DNA of 64,000 nt from Eubacteriales bacterium (GTDB lineage Bacteria > Bacillota > Clostridia > Peptostreptococcales > Anaerovoracaceae): the NCBI GenBank assembly GCA_028692105.1, contig JAQUYC010000005.1:23336-87335 (forward strand), read 5' to 3'. Of this stretch, positions 28,749 to 38,613 are shown piece by piece. The notes under the pieces are model-generated. The model was not told the origin of the DNA, did not search any database, and worked only from the letters and a program-made list of their open reading frames with translations. Position 1 is the stretch's first letter, and every line of letters begins with the position of its first letter. Position numbers and translations under genes: made by a program.

Positions 28749-29977
28749 TTTTGCGCCCCCTTTAACAGCAGACATCCATTGTGACCGCCGAATCCGAGAG
28801 AATTTGACATTGCATAGTTTAGGGCCTGCTTTCTTGCTGTACCCGGAACATAATCCAAATCAAGCTCCTCATCAGGAACTAAAAGATTTATGGTCGGCGG
28901 AATTACTCCATCCAGCATAGCGTTGATGCAAACAATTGCTTCCACCACACCGGCTGCGCCCAGGAGATGCCCCGTCATGCTCTTGGTGGAACTGACCGGG
29001 ATTTTGTATGCAGCATCGCCGAACACTGTCTTTATAGCTCTTGTCTCAAACAAATCGTTGTATGGAGTTCCTGTCCCGTGTGCATTTATATAAGAAACCT
29101 CTTCCGGCCTAATACCTGCTTCCTGAATGGCGAGTTCCATCGCCCTTGCGGCACCGGTACCTTCCGGTGACGGCATCGTAATATGATAAGCATCGCATGT
29201 CGTGCCGTAACCTGCAACTTCGGCATATATTTTCGCACCCCTTGCAATGGCATGCTCATATTCTTCGAGTATCACAATGCCTGAACCTTCTCCCATGACA
29301 AAGCCGTCTCTCTCCTTGTCAAATGGCGTTGAGCAACGGTTTGGGTCCTCTCTTGTAGATAAAGCTGTCATATTTGCAAACCCGGAAAAGCAAACCGGTG
29401 CGAAAGGGGCTTCCGATGCCCCCGCTATCACCGCATCAGTATATCCATGTTTAATTGATCGATATGCTTCACCAATTGCATGGGTGCCTGTTGCACATGC
29501 TGTAACCATCCCCAGGCAGCTGCCTGTTGCCTTGCATGCTATAGCTATATTGCCCGCAAGAATATTTCCGATAACAGAAGTGACCAGAAATGGGGATACC
29601 CTTTTGATACCCTTTTCCATAGCCTTTTGCACTTCACTTTCCAAGGTCATAACCCCACCAATACCGGAACCAACCAATACACTCAACTTTTCTGCATCTA
29701 TATTTTCACCGCTTACAAGACCGCTGTCCGCCATGGCTTCCAATGCTGCCGTTACTCCATATTGAGAATAAAGGTCGCTTCTCCTCGCTTCTTTTTTGTC
29801 ATGAAATACGAAATCCTTTACCTCTGCGCCGTTTTTCGCTTTTTGTTCCTCCGGATCAAAATGGGTAATCCTTGCAATTCCATTTTTACCTGCTTTGATT
29901 CCCTCCCAGAAATCTTTCACATTATTCCCCAGGGGCGTTACCGCTCCCATTCCTGTAATAACTACCCTTCTGTTCAT
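28745..29977 (-). CDS. fabF: Beta-ketoacyl-ACP synthase II
   Basis: RRVVITGMGAVTPLGNNVKDFWEGIKAGKNGI...VTACATGTHAIGEAYR...NAHGTGTPYNDLFET...STKSMTGHLLGAAG. Confidence 0.96.
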   Translation of the reverse strand: MNRRVVITGMGAVTPLGNNVKDFWEGIKAGKNGIARITHFDPEEQKAKNGAEVKDFVFHDKKEARRSDLYSQYGVTAALEAMADSGLVSGENIDAEKLSVLVGSGIGGVMTLESEVQKAMEKGIKRVSPFLVTSVIGNILAGNIAIACKATGSCLGMVTACATGTHAIGEAYRSIKHGYTDAVIAGASEAPFAPVCFSGFANMTALSTREDPNRCSTPFDKERDGFVMGEGSGIVILEEYEHAIARGAKIYAEVAGYGTTCDAYHITMPSPEGTGAARAMELAIQEAGIRPEEVSYINAHGTGTPYNDLFETRAIKTVFGDAAYKIPVSSTKSMTGHLLGAAGVVEAIVCINAMLDGVIPPTINLLVPDEELDLDYVPGTARKQALNYAMSNSLGFGGHNGCLLLKGAQK

Positions 29978-29994
29978 ATTCTTCCTCTTTTCTC

Positions 29995-30744
29995 TCAGAT
30001 GGACATTCCGCCATCTACTCCTATAACCTGCCCTGTAATATATGCGGCTTGATCCGAAGCCAAAAATACTACTGCATTTGCAACATCAGAAGTTTTTCCG
30101 GCTCGTCCGAGGCTTATGGCATTTGTCATTGATTTTTTTTGTTCATCTGTTAATATCTCCGTCATATCCGTTTCTATAAAACCGGGGGCTACCGCATTGA
30201 CAGTTATGCCTCTTTTCCCAAGCTCTTTAGCCGCGGACAATGTCATTCCTATGACTCCGGCCTTTGATGCACTATAATTAACCTGCCCTGCATTTCCACG
30301 AATTCCGACGATAGAGGAAATATTAATAATTCTACCATGCTTCTGCTTGATCATAAACGGTGCCACTGCACGAAGAAAATAAAAACTGCCGTTCAAGTTT
30401 GCCTGAATAACATCGTTAAAGTCGGATGCCGTCATTCTCATTATTAATTTATCCTTAGTAATTCCTGCATTGTTCACCAGTATATCTATCTTGCCAAAAA
30501 TTTCGACTGCCAGTTTGGCTGCGGCTTCACCATGGATAGGATCTGAAATATCTCCTTTGATCACTTCCACACGTGTTCCGTATTGTTTCAGCTGTTCTGC
30601 TGTTTTTTTTGCTGCTTCTTCATTGCTGCGATAACAAAGAAGTACATCAGCTCCCTGTCTGCAGAATTCCTCGGCGATTGCTCCGCCGATTCCTCTGACA
30701 CCGCCGGTTATCACTGCGCTTTTTCCTTTAAGCATCTTAGTCAC
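29995..30744 (-). CDS. fabG: 3-oxoacyl-ACP reductase FabG
   Basis: AVITGGVRGIGGAIAEEF...VNNAGITKDKLIMRM...NISSIVGIRGNAGQVNYSASKAGVIGMT. Confidence 0.95.
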   Translation of the reverse strand: MTKMLKGKSAVITGGVRGIGGAIAEEFCRQGADVLLCYRSNEEAAKKTAEQLKQYGTRVEVIKGDISDPIHGEAAAKLAVEIFGKIDILVNNAGITKDKLIMRMTASDFNDVIQANLNGSFYFLRAVAPFMIKQKHGRIINISSIVGIRGNAGQVNYSASKAGVIGMTLSAAKELGKRGITVNAVAPGFIETDMTEILTDEQKKSMTNAISLGRAGKTSDVANAVVFLASDQAAYITGQVIGVDGGMSI

Positions 30745-30771
30745 CTCTTTCTAACAGACGCTGCGATCATC

Positions 30772-31776
30772 TTATTTGGTTTCTTCTTCGGAGATTAAAT
30801 TTTTTATAGTATCCATTGTCTCCATCAATGTATCATTATCTTCAATATTCATCACAATCAGTTCGCTGTTGATTTTTCGTGCAAGACCGGATAAAGTTTT
30901 TCCCGGCCCGAACTCAATAAATATACTGATTCCATCTGCATTCATATTTTCTATTGTTTCCTGCCAATAAACAGGTCTTTCAGCTTGTTTTGCCATTACT
31001 TGTGCCAGCCACTGATTATCCTCACCAATCTGCCCTTCCATGATATCTTTGCCCGTTACGTTGGAATAGGTCTTTACAGTTGGTTTTTTCAAATCTGCAG
31101 CAAGCAATATTTTTAGCAGTTTCGGAACAGCCGGCTTCATCATTGATGAATGGAATGCGGTTCCAACACTCAGCGGAACGGTCTTGATGCCTCCAACCTC
31201 TTTAGATTTTAATAAAAATCGCTGCTGTGCATCCTTATCTCCGGCTACGACCGTCTGAGCGGGTGAATTAAAATTTACACCCTCAAGGATGCCATCTTCC
31301 CTTGCAGCTTCTACACATTCAAGAATGACTTTTCGTTCTCCGAAAGCGGCGATCATACCGCCAATATTCTCTCCCTGTGCATTTTTTCCGGCATCACTCA
31401 TCCAGACACCTCTGTTTCTGACGATTTTTAGGCCTGTTTCAAAGCTTTGGATCGCTCCTCCTGCTGTGAGAGCCGCATATTCTCCCAGGCTGAATCCTGC
31501 CATTCCTTTTATTTCAACTCTGCTCAAAATATCTTCATCAAGACCGGAAAGCTCTTTTAAAAAAGCCTCATATGCCGCCATGGTCACCGTATACACGCAA
31601 GGCTGTGTGATATTGGTCTGCCTTAGCAGTTCCTTTGATCCTTCAAAGCACCATTGCTGTATGTCCTGGCCTGCCAGATCAAAGACCTTTTTCGCCTCTT
31701 TTGAATTGTCATAAAGACTTTTACCCATTCCTGGGTATTGAGCCCCTTGACCTGCAAATAATAGCCCTACTTTCAT
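30772..31776 (-). CDS. fabD: ACP S-malonyltransferase
   Basis: MKVGLLFAGQGAQYPGMGKSLYD...MAGFSLGEYAALTAGG...FHSSMMKPA. Confidence 0.95.
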   Translation of the reverse strand: MKVGLLFAGQGAQYPGMGKSLYDNSKEAKKVFDLAGQDIQQWCFEGSKELLRQTNITQPCVYTVTMAAYEAFLKELSGLDEDILSRVEIKGMAGFSLGEYAALTAGGAIQSFETGLKIVRNRGVWMSDAGKNAQGENIGGMIAAFGERKVILECVEAAREDGILEGVNFNSPAQTVVAGDKDAQQRFLLKSKEVGGIKTVPLSVGTAFHSSMMKPAVPKLLKILLAADLKKPTVKTYSNVTGKDIMEGQIGEDNQWLAQVMAKQAERPVYWQETIENMNADGISIFIEFGPGKTLSGLARKINSELIVMNIEDNDTLMETMDTIKNLISEEETK

Positions 31777-32686
31777 AGATCTCCTCTGCCTCCTCAAACA
31801 TTTCTACTATCATTTCCCTTGCTGTCTGTTCCTTCTTTACAAGACCGGCAATTTGGCCTGACATTACAGATCCATTCACCACATCACCGTCCTTGACTGC
31901 TGCCCGCAGTGCTCCTGTTCCTATTTTTTCTATCTCTGAAATATCTGCGTTTCTTTTTTCCAAAATCAGAATATCTCTTGCCAGTTTATTTTTTAGCACT
32001 CTTACCGGATGTCCTGTACTGCGCCCGGTAGCCACAGTATCTGAATCCTTTGCTTTTAAGATCATATCCTTGTAATTCTGTGATACGGTGCATTCTTTCG
32101 CAACAAGAAAACGTGTTCCGACTTGAACACCGGATGCTCCGAGCATAAATGCTGCAGCAATTCCCCGACCGTCAGCAATGCCCCCTGCTGCTATAACAGG
32201 GATGTTTACCGCATCTACCACTTGAGGAACAAGTGCCATAGTTGTGGCTTCCCCGATGTGTCCGCCTCCCTCCTGGCCTTCAGCAATGACTGCATCCGCG
32301 CCGGCACGCTCCACTCTGATTGCAAGTGCTACCGATGCGATGACGGGAATCACTTTTATACTGTTGCTTTTTAACTTTGTTATATATTTACCGGGGTTCC
32401 CCGCTCCTGTAGTAACTACAGGAACATGTTCCTCGCAAATAACATCAATGATTGCGTCCGCATGTGGATTCAGCAGCATCACATTTACGCCGAAAGGCTT
32501 ATCAGTCATTTCTCTCGTCTTACGGATCTCGCTTCTCACCCAGTCTGCTTCTGCATTTCCGCTTGCTATTATACCTAAACCTCCGGCATTGCTAACTGCA
32601 GATGCCAGATATGCATCCGCGATCCATGCCATTGCCCCCTGTATAATGGGATATTCCGTTCCGAGCAGTCCACAAATATTAACCAT
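31721..32686 (-). CDS. fabK: Enoyl-ACP reductase FabK-type flavoprotein
   Basis: TEYPIIQGAMAWIADAYLASAVSNAGGLGIIASG...EGQEGGGHIGEATTMALVPQVVDAVNIPVIAAGGIADGRGIAAAFMLGASGVQVGTRFL. Confidence 0.93.
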   Translation of the reverse strand: MVNICGLLGTEYPIIQGAMAWIADAYLASAVSNAGGLGIIASGNAEADWVRSEIRKTREMTDKPFGVNVMLLNPHADAIIDVICEEHVPVVTTGAGNPGKYITKLKSNSIKVIPVIASVALAIRVERAGADAVIAEGQEGGGHIGEATTMALVPQVVDAVNIPVIAAGGIADGRGIAAAFMLGASGVQVGTRFLVAKECTVSQNYKDMILKAKDSDTVATGRSTGHPVRVLKNKLARDILILEKRNADISEIEKIGTGALRAAVKDGDVVNGSVMSGQIAGLVKKEQTAREMIVEMFEEAEEIYESRAIICRSRGSIPRNG

Positions 32687-32736
32687 ATATTACATTCTCC
32701 TTTATTTGTTTGCCAATCTGTGAGACAAATCTACAG

Positions 32737-33702
32737 CTACACTGCTTCAAATAGTATCGCTCCGGCACTCAGTCCGCCGCCGAATCCGACCATCATGATT
32801 ATATCCCCCGAATTAACTTTTCCGCTTTTCATTAAATCTGCCAATGCCATTGGAATGCTTGCCGCTGATACATTACCAGTAGTCTGGATGTTCACCTGAA
32901 ATTTTTCAATGGGCTGTTTCATGCGCTGCGCCGCAGATTGAATGATTCTCATATTTGCCTGATGAGGTACATAATATTTTACATCATTTGCTGTGATCCC
33001 CGCCTTTTGCAGTACAATGTCCATGGCTTCGCCGATGGCACCTACTGCGAATCTGAAAACTTGGGGCCCGTTCATATGAAGGAACTGCTCTTTCGGTTCA
33101 TCATCCGCAAACGGAGTTTTCAGGTATTGCATGTCTGCGGTAAGACTATTTGATATATCATCATAGTTCTTTATGAAACTACTTATAATACCGGTTTTGT
33201 CATCTTTAAGCTCTAAGACAGCGCTTCCGGCTCCGTCGCCGAAAATAATACAGGTCCCTCTGTCCTCCCAGTTCGTGATTCTGGAGAGACGCTCCACTCC
33301 GATTACCAATGCACGCTTTATCCCATGTGTCTTCATAAGAGCTTCTGCATTCCAAATTCCATATATAAATCCGCTGCACGCTGCATTTAAATCGTAGGCA
33401 ATCGCATTCTCTAAGTTCATAGCCCTTTTCACCAGTGCTCCCATTGACGGTACCAGCATATCCGGTGATACGGTAGCTACAATGACCAACCCGATAGAGT
33501 TTCTGTCCAAATCCCCCATAGCTTCTTTCGCCGAATTTACAGCAAGATCCAATCCTGTTTCTTTTGTTGCTATATGCCTTGATTCGATTCCTGTACGGTC
33601 TATGATCCATTGATTATCCGTTTCAACCATTTTTGAAAGATGTGTGTTATCAACTTTCAATTCCGGCAATGACTTGCCGGTTCCTATAATAACTACTCCC
33701 AA
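32737..33702 (-). CDS. fabH: Beta-ketoacyl-ACP synthase III
   Basis: VVIIGTGKSLPELKVDNTHLSKMVETDNQWIIDRTGIESRHIA...AACSGFIYGIWNAEAL...YYVPHQANMRIIQSAAQRM. TTG start after GGAGGATTAAC. Confidence 0.94.
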   Translation of the reverse strand: MGVVIIGTGKSLPELKVDNTHLSKMVETDNQWIIDRTGIESRHIATKETGLDLAVNSAKEAMGDLDRNSIGLVIVATVSPDMLVPSMGALVKRAMNLENAIAYDLNAACSGFIYGIWNAEALMKTHGIKRALVIGVERLSRITNWEDRGTCIIFGDGAGSAVLELKDDKTGIISSFIKNYDDISNSLTADMQYLKTPFADDEPKEQFLHMNGPQVFRFAVGAIGEAMDIVLQKAGITANDVKYYVPHQANMRIIQSAAQRMKQPIEKFQVNIQTTGNVSAASIPMALADLMKSGKVNSGDIIMMVGFGGGLSAGAILFEAV

Positions 33703-33844
33703 GTTAATCCTCCTCAGTTTCAGTTTCTTTATACACATTCTGCTTGGCACTTTAGTGCCGCTGATTTCATCATATTAATTTATTATGACATATTAGAGCC
33801 CATAAATGGATGATGCAAAATGCCAAAAAATAACAATAAAATTT

Positions 33845-33900
33845 ATTTTGATAGTCAAACTATTTGACTGTATTATAAATTTTACTGATATACATGTCAA
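33845..33900 (-). promoter_or_regulatory. fabH operon promoter with FabT-like operator
   Basis: Reverse strand TTGACA-17 nt-TATAAT (33900-33895 and 33877-33872), then AGTCAAATAGTTTGACT palindrome and AGTTTGACTATCAAAAT (33861-33845). Confidence 0.75.
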
Positions 33901-34096
33901 GTTTTTTTAAACGGCGGCATTAGTCCCACGCAACTCCGCCTCAATTGGTTTATATTAAAGATACCGAAGCGTCTGAAAGCTTTCTTTCCTTTATTATATC
34001 CACAAAATTTTATAGGTTAAAGATACAAATCATCATCGGATATTATATAATAAAGACAAAGCAAAAATTTCTGCTGTTGTTTTAGGAGGATTAAAC

Positions 34097-35521
34097 ATGT
34101 CAGTTTCAGCATCCATCTACGATTTCATTGGTGAACATGTGAAAAAAGAGCCGGTCTCTTTTCATATGCCCGGACATAAAGGTGCTCAATTTTACCGGAG
34201 ATTTGGTTATGGCGATTTTCTTGACCGGTTTATGGATTATGATATTACAGAAATAGCGGGCGCTGACAATTTGTTTCAGACTGAAAGCACAATCAAAGAG
34301 ATTCAGGAACGCTTCAGCGAACTTTATAGCTGCAAAAAATCCTATGTTCTGATAAATGGCACCAGCGGCGGAAATATGGCGGCAATATTAGCTTCTGTAA
34401 GCAAAGGCAAACAGCTGCTTATGGCAAGGAACAGTCATAAGTCTGTCTTCAATGCCTTAACTTTAGGCGGAATACGGCCCGTCTATGTTTACCCGGAAAT
34501 CATCGGGAAATATGGAATTTCCGGTGCAGTTTCCCCCCTTGAGATTGAGAAGCTTATTCAGGAAAATCCGGATATTCAGGCTGTTATTCTTGCAAGCCCG
34601 AATTATTACGGAATATGCAGCGATATCAAAACCATTGCAGAAATTGTCCATAAATACAATAAAGTTCTTATCGTGGATGAAGCTCACGGGGCTCATCTTC
34701 ATTTCTGCGATGTACTGCCTCCGTCAGCAATCCGCTCCGGGGCAGATATTGTAATAAACAGCACACATAAAACCCTGGGCTCCCTGACACAAAGTGCCGC
34801 GCTTCATTATAATACCGAGCTTGTGGATCAGTATCTTCTGGAAGATAAGCTCCAATGCATTCAAAGCACCAGTCCTTCCTATATTTTAATGACATCGATG
34901 GACATCTGTTCAAGAATTCTTGAACAGCACCACCAAAGATTAATGGAGGAGTGGACGGGAAATTTAAATACTTTTTATGAAGGGATTGAAAAGATTCGCG
35001 GCTTAAAAACCATGGGCAAAATGGAAGGTCTCGATTGGACGAAGATAAATCTGACCATGAGAGATCTGGGTATCAGTGGCTCTGAGCTGGATAATATCCT
35101 GATGGAGGAGTACGGCATTTATACCGAACTGTTTACCGGAGATTGGATTATGGCTATGACAGGAATCGGCAATACCAGGTATGATTATGACCGATTTGCT
35201 GATGCACTTGAGGACATAAGCAGAAAGGCAATCGCTTCCGGTTTAATAATTCATAACAAGGATAATAAAAGTAATGCCCCGGCGATGCCGAAGCAAGCTG
35301 TTCTGTTTGAGATCCCCGTTGAAACGAAAAGGGTGAAGCTAATAGACAGTGAGGGAATGATTTGTGGCAGCTCTATTATCCCTTATCCTCCCGGTATTCC
35401 TCTGATCTGCCCAGGAGAGCGTATTGAATCCGATGCCATAACTTATATCCGTGCAATGCGTGATTTAGGTGAAAAAGTAATCGGCGTTAATGAGTTCGAT
35501 GAAGTTATAGTAGGGAAATAG
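34097..35521 (+). CDS. Orn/Lys/Arg decarboxylase-family (fold type I PLP) protein
   Basis: KKEPVSFHMPGHKGAQFYRRF...DITEIAGADNLFQTESTIKE...LINGTSGGNMAAILA...VDEAHGAHLHF...STHKTLGSLTQSAALH. Confidence 0.92.
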   Translation: MSVSASIYDFIGEHVKKEPVSFHMPGHKGAQFYRRFGYGDFLDRFMDYDITEIAGADNLFQTESTIKEIQERFSELYSCKKSYVLINGTSGGNMAAILASVSKGKQLLMARNSHKSVFNALTLGGIRPVYVYPEIIGKYGISGAVSPLEIEKLIQENPDIQAVILASPNYYGICSDIKTIAEIVHKYNKVLIVDEAHGAHLHFCDVLPPSAIRSGADIVINSTHKTLGSLTQSAALHYNTELVDQYLLEDKLQCIQSTSPSYILMTSMDICSRILEQHHQRLMEEWTGNLNTFYEGIEKIRGLKTMGKMEGLDWTKINLTMRDLGISGSELDNILMEEYGIYTELFTGDWIMAMTGIGNTRYDYDRFADALEDISRKAIASGLIIHNKDNKSNAPAMPKQAVLFEIPVETKRVKLIDSEGMICGSSIIPYPPGIPLICPGERIESDAITYIRAMRDLGEKVIGVNEFDEVIVGK

Positions 35522-35559
35522 TTTTCAGAAGTCCCCCGCTTCTTTAAGCGGGGAGCAGT

Positions 35560-36639
35560 TCATTGTTCATCAATCGCTTTTACAATCCTGTCTCCCATTT
35601 CTTTTGTTCCAATAAGTTCATACCCCGGGCTCATGATGTCTGCTGTTCTGCAACCTTTGCCAAGAACTGACTTTACAGCTTTTTCTATTTCATCCGCTTC
35701 ATTTGTCAAACCGAAGGTATAGCGCATCATCATTGCAAACGAGAGTATTGAAGCCATTGGATTTGCCTTGTTTTGTCCTGCTATGTCCGGAGCACTGCCA
35801 TGAATAGGTTCATACAATCCAAAATTGCCTTTTGCAAGGCTTGCTGAAGGCAGCATGCCAATGGAACCCGTTATCATGCTGGCTTCGTCGGAAAGGATAT
35901 CCCCGAATAAATTGCTTGTAACAATCACATCAAACTGCTTTGGATCTCTCACCAACTGCATAGCAGCGTTATCTACATACATGTGGTTTAACGCGACCTC
36001 GGGATAACCTTTTGCGATCTCAGTCACAACGCTTCTCCATAGTCTTGAGCTTTCAAGAACGTTCGCTTTATCAACGCTAATAAGCTTTTTATTTCGTTTC
36101 ATTGCCATGTCGAAGGCGACTACTGCGATTCTTTTTACTTCCTCTTCCGAATATTGTTCTACATCGTAAGCTGCCCTGCCAAGCTCCGTATTTTTATAGC
36201 CCTTTTCTCCAAAATATATTCCGCCGGTAAGCTCTCTTACCACGACGATGTCAAGACCGCCTTCAATGATTTCCGCTTTAAGCGGACACGCCCCAGCCAG
36301 CTCTTCAAACAGCAATGCGGGCCGCAGGTTGGCAAAAAGCCCTAATTCTTTTCGCAAACCAAGGATTGCTCTCTCCGGTCTCTGGTCACCCGGCAATGTG
36401 TCCCACTTCCAGCCTCCTACCGCGCCCAGAAAAACCGCATCACTGTTTTTGCATACATCAACGGTATTCCGGGGTAAACAGGTTCCTTCTGCATCAATTG
36501 CAGCCCCGCCTGCCAAAACAGTAGTAAATTGAAATTTATGACCGTATTTTTCTCCGACTTTATCCATCACTTTAACTGATTCTGCCGTAACGTCAGGTCC
36601 GATGCCATCCCCCGGAACCAGTGCTATATTATAATTCAT
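35560..36639 (-). CDS. leuB: 3-isopropylmalate dehydrogenase
   Basis: [28 protein letters not shown]...[37 protein letters not shown]...[14 protein letters not shown]...[24 protein letters not shown]. Confidence 0.96.
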   Translation of the reverse strand: MNYNIALVPGDGIGPDVTAESVKVMDKVGEKYGHKFQFTTVLAGGAAIDAEGTCLPRNTVDVCKNSDAVFLGAVGGWKWDTLPGDQRPERAILGLRKELGLFANLRPALLFEELAGACPLKAEIIEGGLDIVVVRELTGGIYFGEKGYKNTELGRAAYDVEQYSEEEVKRIAVVAFDMAMKRNKKLISVDKANVLESSRLWRSVVTEIAKGYPEVALNHMYVDNAAMQLVRDPKQFDVIVTSNLFGDILSDEASMITGSIGMLPSASLAKGNFGLYEPIHGSAPDIAGQNKANPMASILSFAMMMRYTFGLTNEADEIEKAVKSVLGKGCRTADIMSPGYELIGTKEMGDRIVKAIDEQ

Positions 36640-36726
36640 ATTTTCTCTCTCCGTTTTTTCCAATTTTTTATATCGGCTCGCCATTAAAAAAATGGCGGCT
36701 TATTGATACCTGCTGTTATTTGTAAT

Positions 36727-37218
36727 CTATACGGTCTCTTTAATTTTTTGGTTCACATAGTTTACGAGTCCGTCATTTTCAATAAGGTCGCGGATAAAAT
36801 CAGGGAAGGGTTCTGCCTGGTAGGTTTCACCTTTTGTTATATTGCTGATTTTACCTGTTTTGAAGTCTACACTGATCTCATCTCCCGCATCGATGTTTTC
36901 TGCAGCCTCTTCGCATTCCAGAATCGGAAGACCGGTATTCAGAGAATTCCTGTAAAAAATTCGTGCAAATGTTGGAGCTATGACACACTGGATACCCGAA
37001 GCTTTGATTGCGATAGGTGCATGCTCTCTGGAAGAACCGCATCCGAAATTTTTACCTGCAACGATTATATCTCCTTGCTCTACCCGGTTTACAAAATCAG
37101 CATCCAGATCTTCCATGCAGTGTTTTGCCAATTCTTCAGGAACCGAAGTATTCAAATGCCTGGCAGGAATAATGACATCTGTATCTACATTTTCACCATA
37201 TTTAAAAACTTTTCCCAT
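36727..37218 (-). CDS. leuD: 3-isopropylmalate dehydratase small subunit
   Basis: [23 protein letters not shown]...[48 protein letters not shown]. Confidence 0.96.
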   Translation of the reverse strand: MGKVFKYGENVDTDVIIPARHLNTSVPEELAKHCMEDLDADFVNRVEQGDIIVAGKNFGCGSSREHAPIAIKASGIQCVIAPTFARIFYRNSLNTGLPILECEEAAENIDAGDEISVDFKTGKISNITKGETYQAEPFPDFIRDLIENDGLVNYVNQKIKETV

Positions 37219-37295
37219 TTCTTATTCCTTTCGTATAACATTCTATCCGGCTAATTAGAGCCGTTCACAGATTTCCATCTTCTTACGTCAATCTT

Positions 37296-38573
37296 TTACA
37301 CACCTTCCGGTGCGGCAATCTTGCCTGCTATGGCTGAAGCTGCCGCTACTGCGGGGCTTGCCAGATAGATCTCCGATTCTACATGACCCATTCGACCTAC
37401 AAAGTTGCGGTTGGTCGTCGACACAGTCCTTTCGCCTGCTGCCATAATCCCCATATGCCCACCCAGGCATGGCCCGCAAGTTGGTGTTGAAAAGACACCG
37501 CCTGCTTTAATAAAAATTTCTGCAAAGCCGTTTTTAATACATTCCAGGTAGATATCCTGTGATCCCGGAATGATAATAAGTCTAAGGTTCTTTGCAACCT
37601 TTTTACCCTTCAGGATCTTAGCGGCAATTTTCATGTCTTCCATCCGTCCATTGGTGCAGGAACCGATCACTACCTGATCGATCTTAATATCCCCCACTTC
37701 ATCAATGGTCTTGGTGTTTTCAGGCAAATGAGGGAATGCCACTGTCGGTCTTATTTTAGATAAGTCGATCACATACGTTTCATCGTAAACCGCATCCGGA
37801 TCCGGCTTATATATTTTAGTTTTCTTTTTCAGTAACTTATTCTTGTTTTTATGCTCTTTCATATATTCTTCTGTCTTTTCATCTACCATAAATATGCCGT
37901 TTTTAGCACCGGCTTCGATGGCCATATTCGCTATGGTAAACCGATCGTCCATAGACAGGTTTTTCAGTCCGGTTCCCATGAATTCCATGGATTTATAAAG
38001 AGCACCGTCAACACCGATCATGCCGATAATATGCAAGATCACATCTTTACCGCTAACCCATTTCGACGGCTTTCCGACAAGCTCAAATTTGATGGCAGAC
38101 GGTACTTTAAACCAGGCCTTTCCCCTGGCCATACCTGCTGCCATGTCTGTGGAACCGATTCCGGTGCTAAATGCACCCAATGCGCCGTAGGTGCAAGTGT
38201 GTGAATCTGCTCCGATCACGGCATCTCCCGCTGTCACAATGCCTTTTTCGGGAAGCAAAACATGCTCTATTCCCATTTCTCCTACTTCAAAGTAGTTTGT
38301 TATATCCTGCTCAACCGCGAACTCCCGCAGTGTTTTGCTTTGTTCAGCTGCCTTAATGTCTTTGTTTGGCGTAAAGTGATCCGGAACCAATGCTATCTTA
38401 TTTTTATCAAATACGGATTCTGCCCCCATTTTCTTAAATTCCTTTATGGCGACGGGGCCGGTTATATCATTAGCCAGCACCATGTCCAGGTCCGCTTCGA
38501 TGAACTGTCCGGCTTTTACTTCCTTCAAGCCGGCATGGGCTGCCAGTATTCTTTGCGTCATTGTCATTCCCAT
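37296..38573 (-). CDS. leuC: 3-isopropylmalate dehydratase large subunit
   Basis: [41 protein letters not shown]...[25 protein letters not shown]...[14 protein letters not shown]...[31 protein letters not shown]. Confidence 0.96.
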   Translation of the reverse strand: MGMTMTQRILAAHAGLKEVKAGQFIEADLDMVLANDITGPVAIKEFKKMGAESVFDKNKIALVPDHFTPNKDIKAAEQSKTLREFAVEQDITNYFEVGEMGIEHVLLPEKGIVTAGDAVIGADSHTCTYGALGAFSTGIGSTDMAAGMARGKAWFKVPSAIKFELVGKPSKWVSGKDVILHIIGMIGVDGALYKSMEFMGTGLKNLSMDDRFTIANMAIEAGAKNGIFMVDEKTEEYMKEHKNKNKLLKKKTKIYKPDPDAVYDETYVIDLSKIRPTVAFPHLPENTKTIDEVGDIKIDQVVIGSCTNGRMEDMKIAAKILKGKKVAKNLRLIIIPGSQDIYLECIKNGFAEIFIKAGGVFSTPTCGPCLGGHMGIMAAGERTVSTTNRNFVGRMGHVESEIYLASPAVAAASAIAGKIAAPEGV

Positions 38574-38613
38574 AATCTTGTTTCCTTCCTAATTAACCAT
38601 AATAGCTCAAAGC

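Noticed and set aside
33746-33763. Short repeat GGCACTTTAGTGCCGCTG similar to GGCACTAAGTGCCGCTG at 53813-53829
   Set aside because: Only two short copies in the window, small hairpin; could be chance. Would need a genome-wide count to claim a dispersed repeat family.
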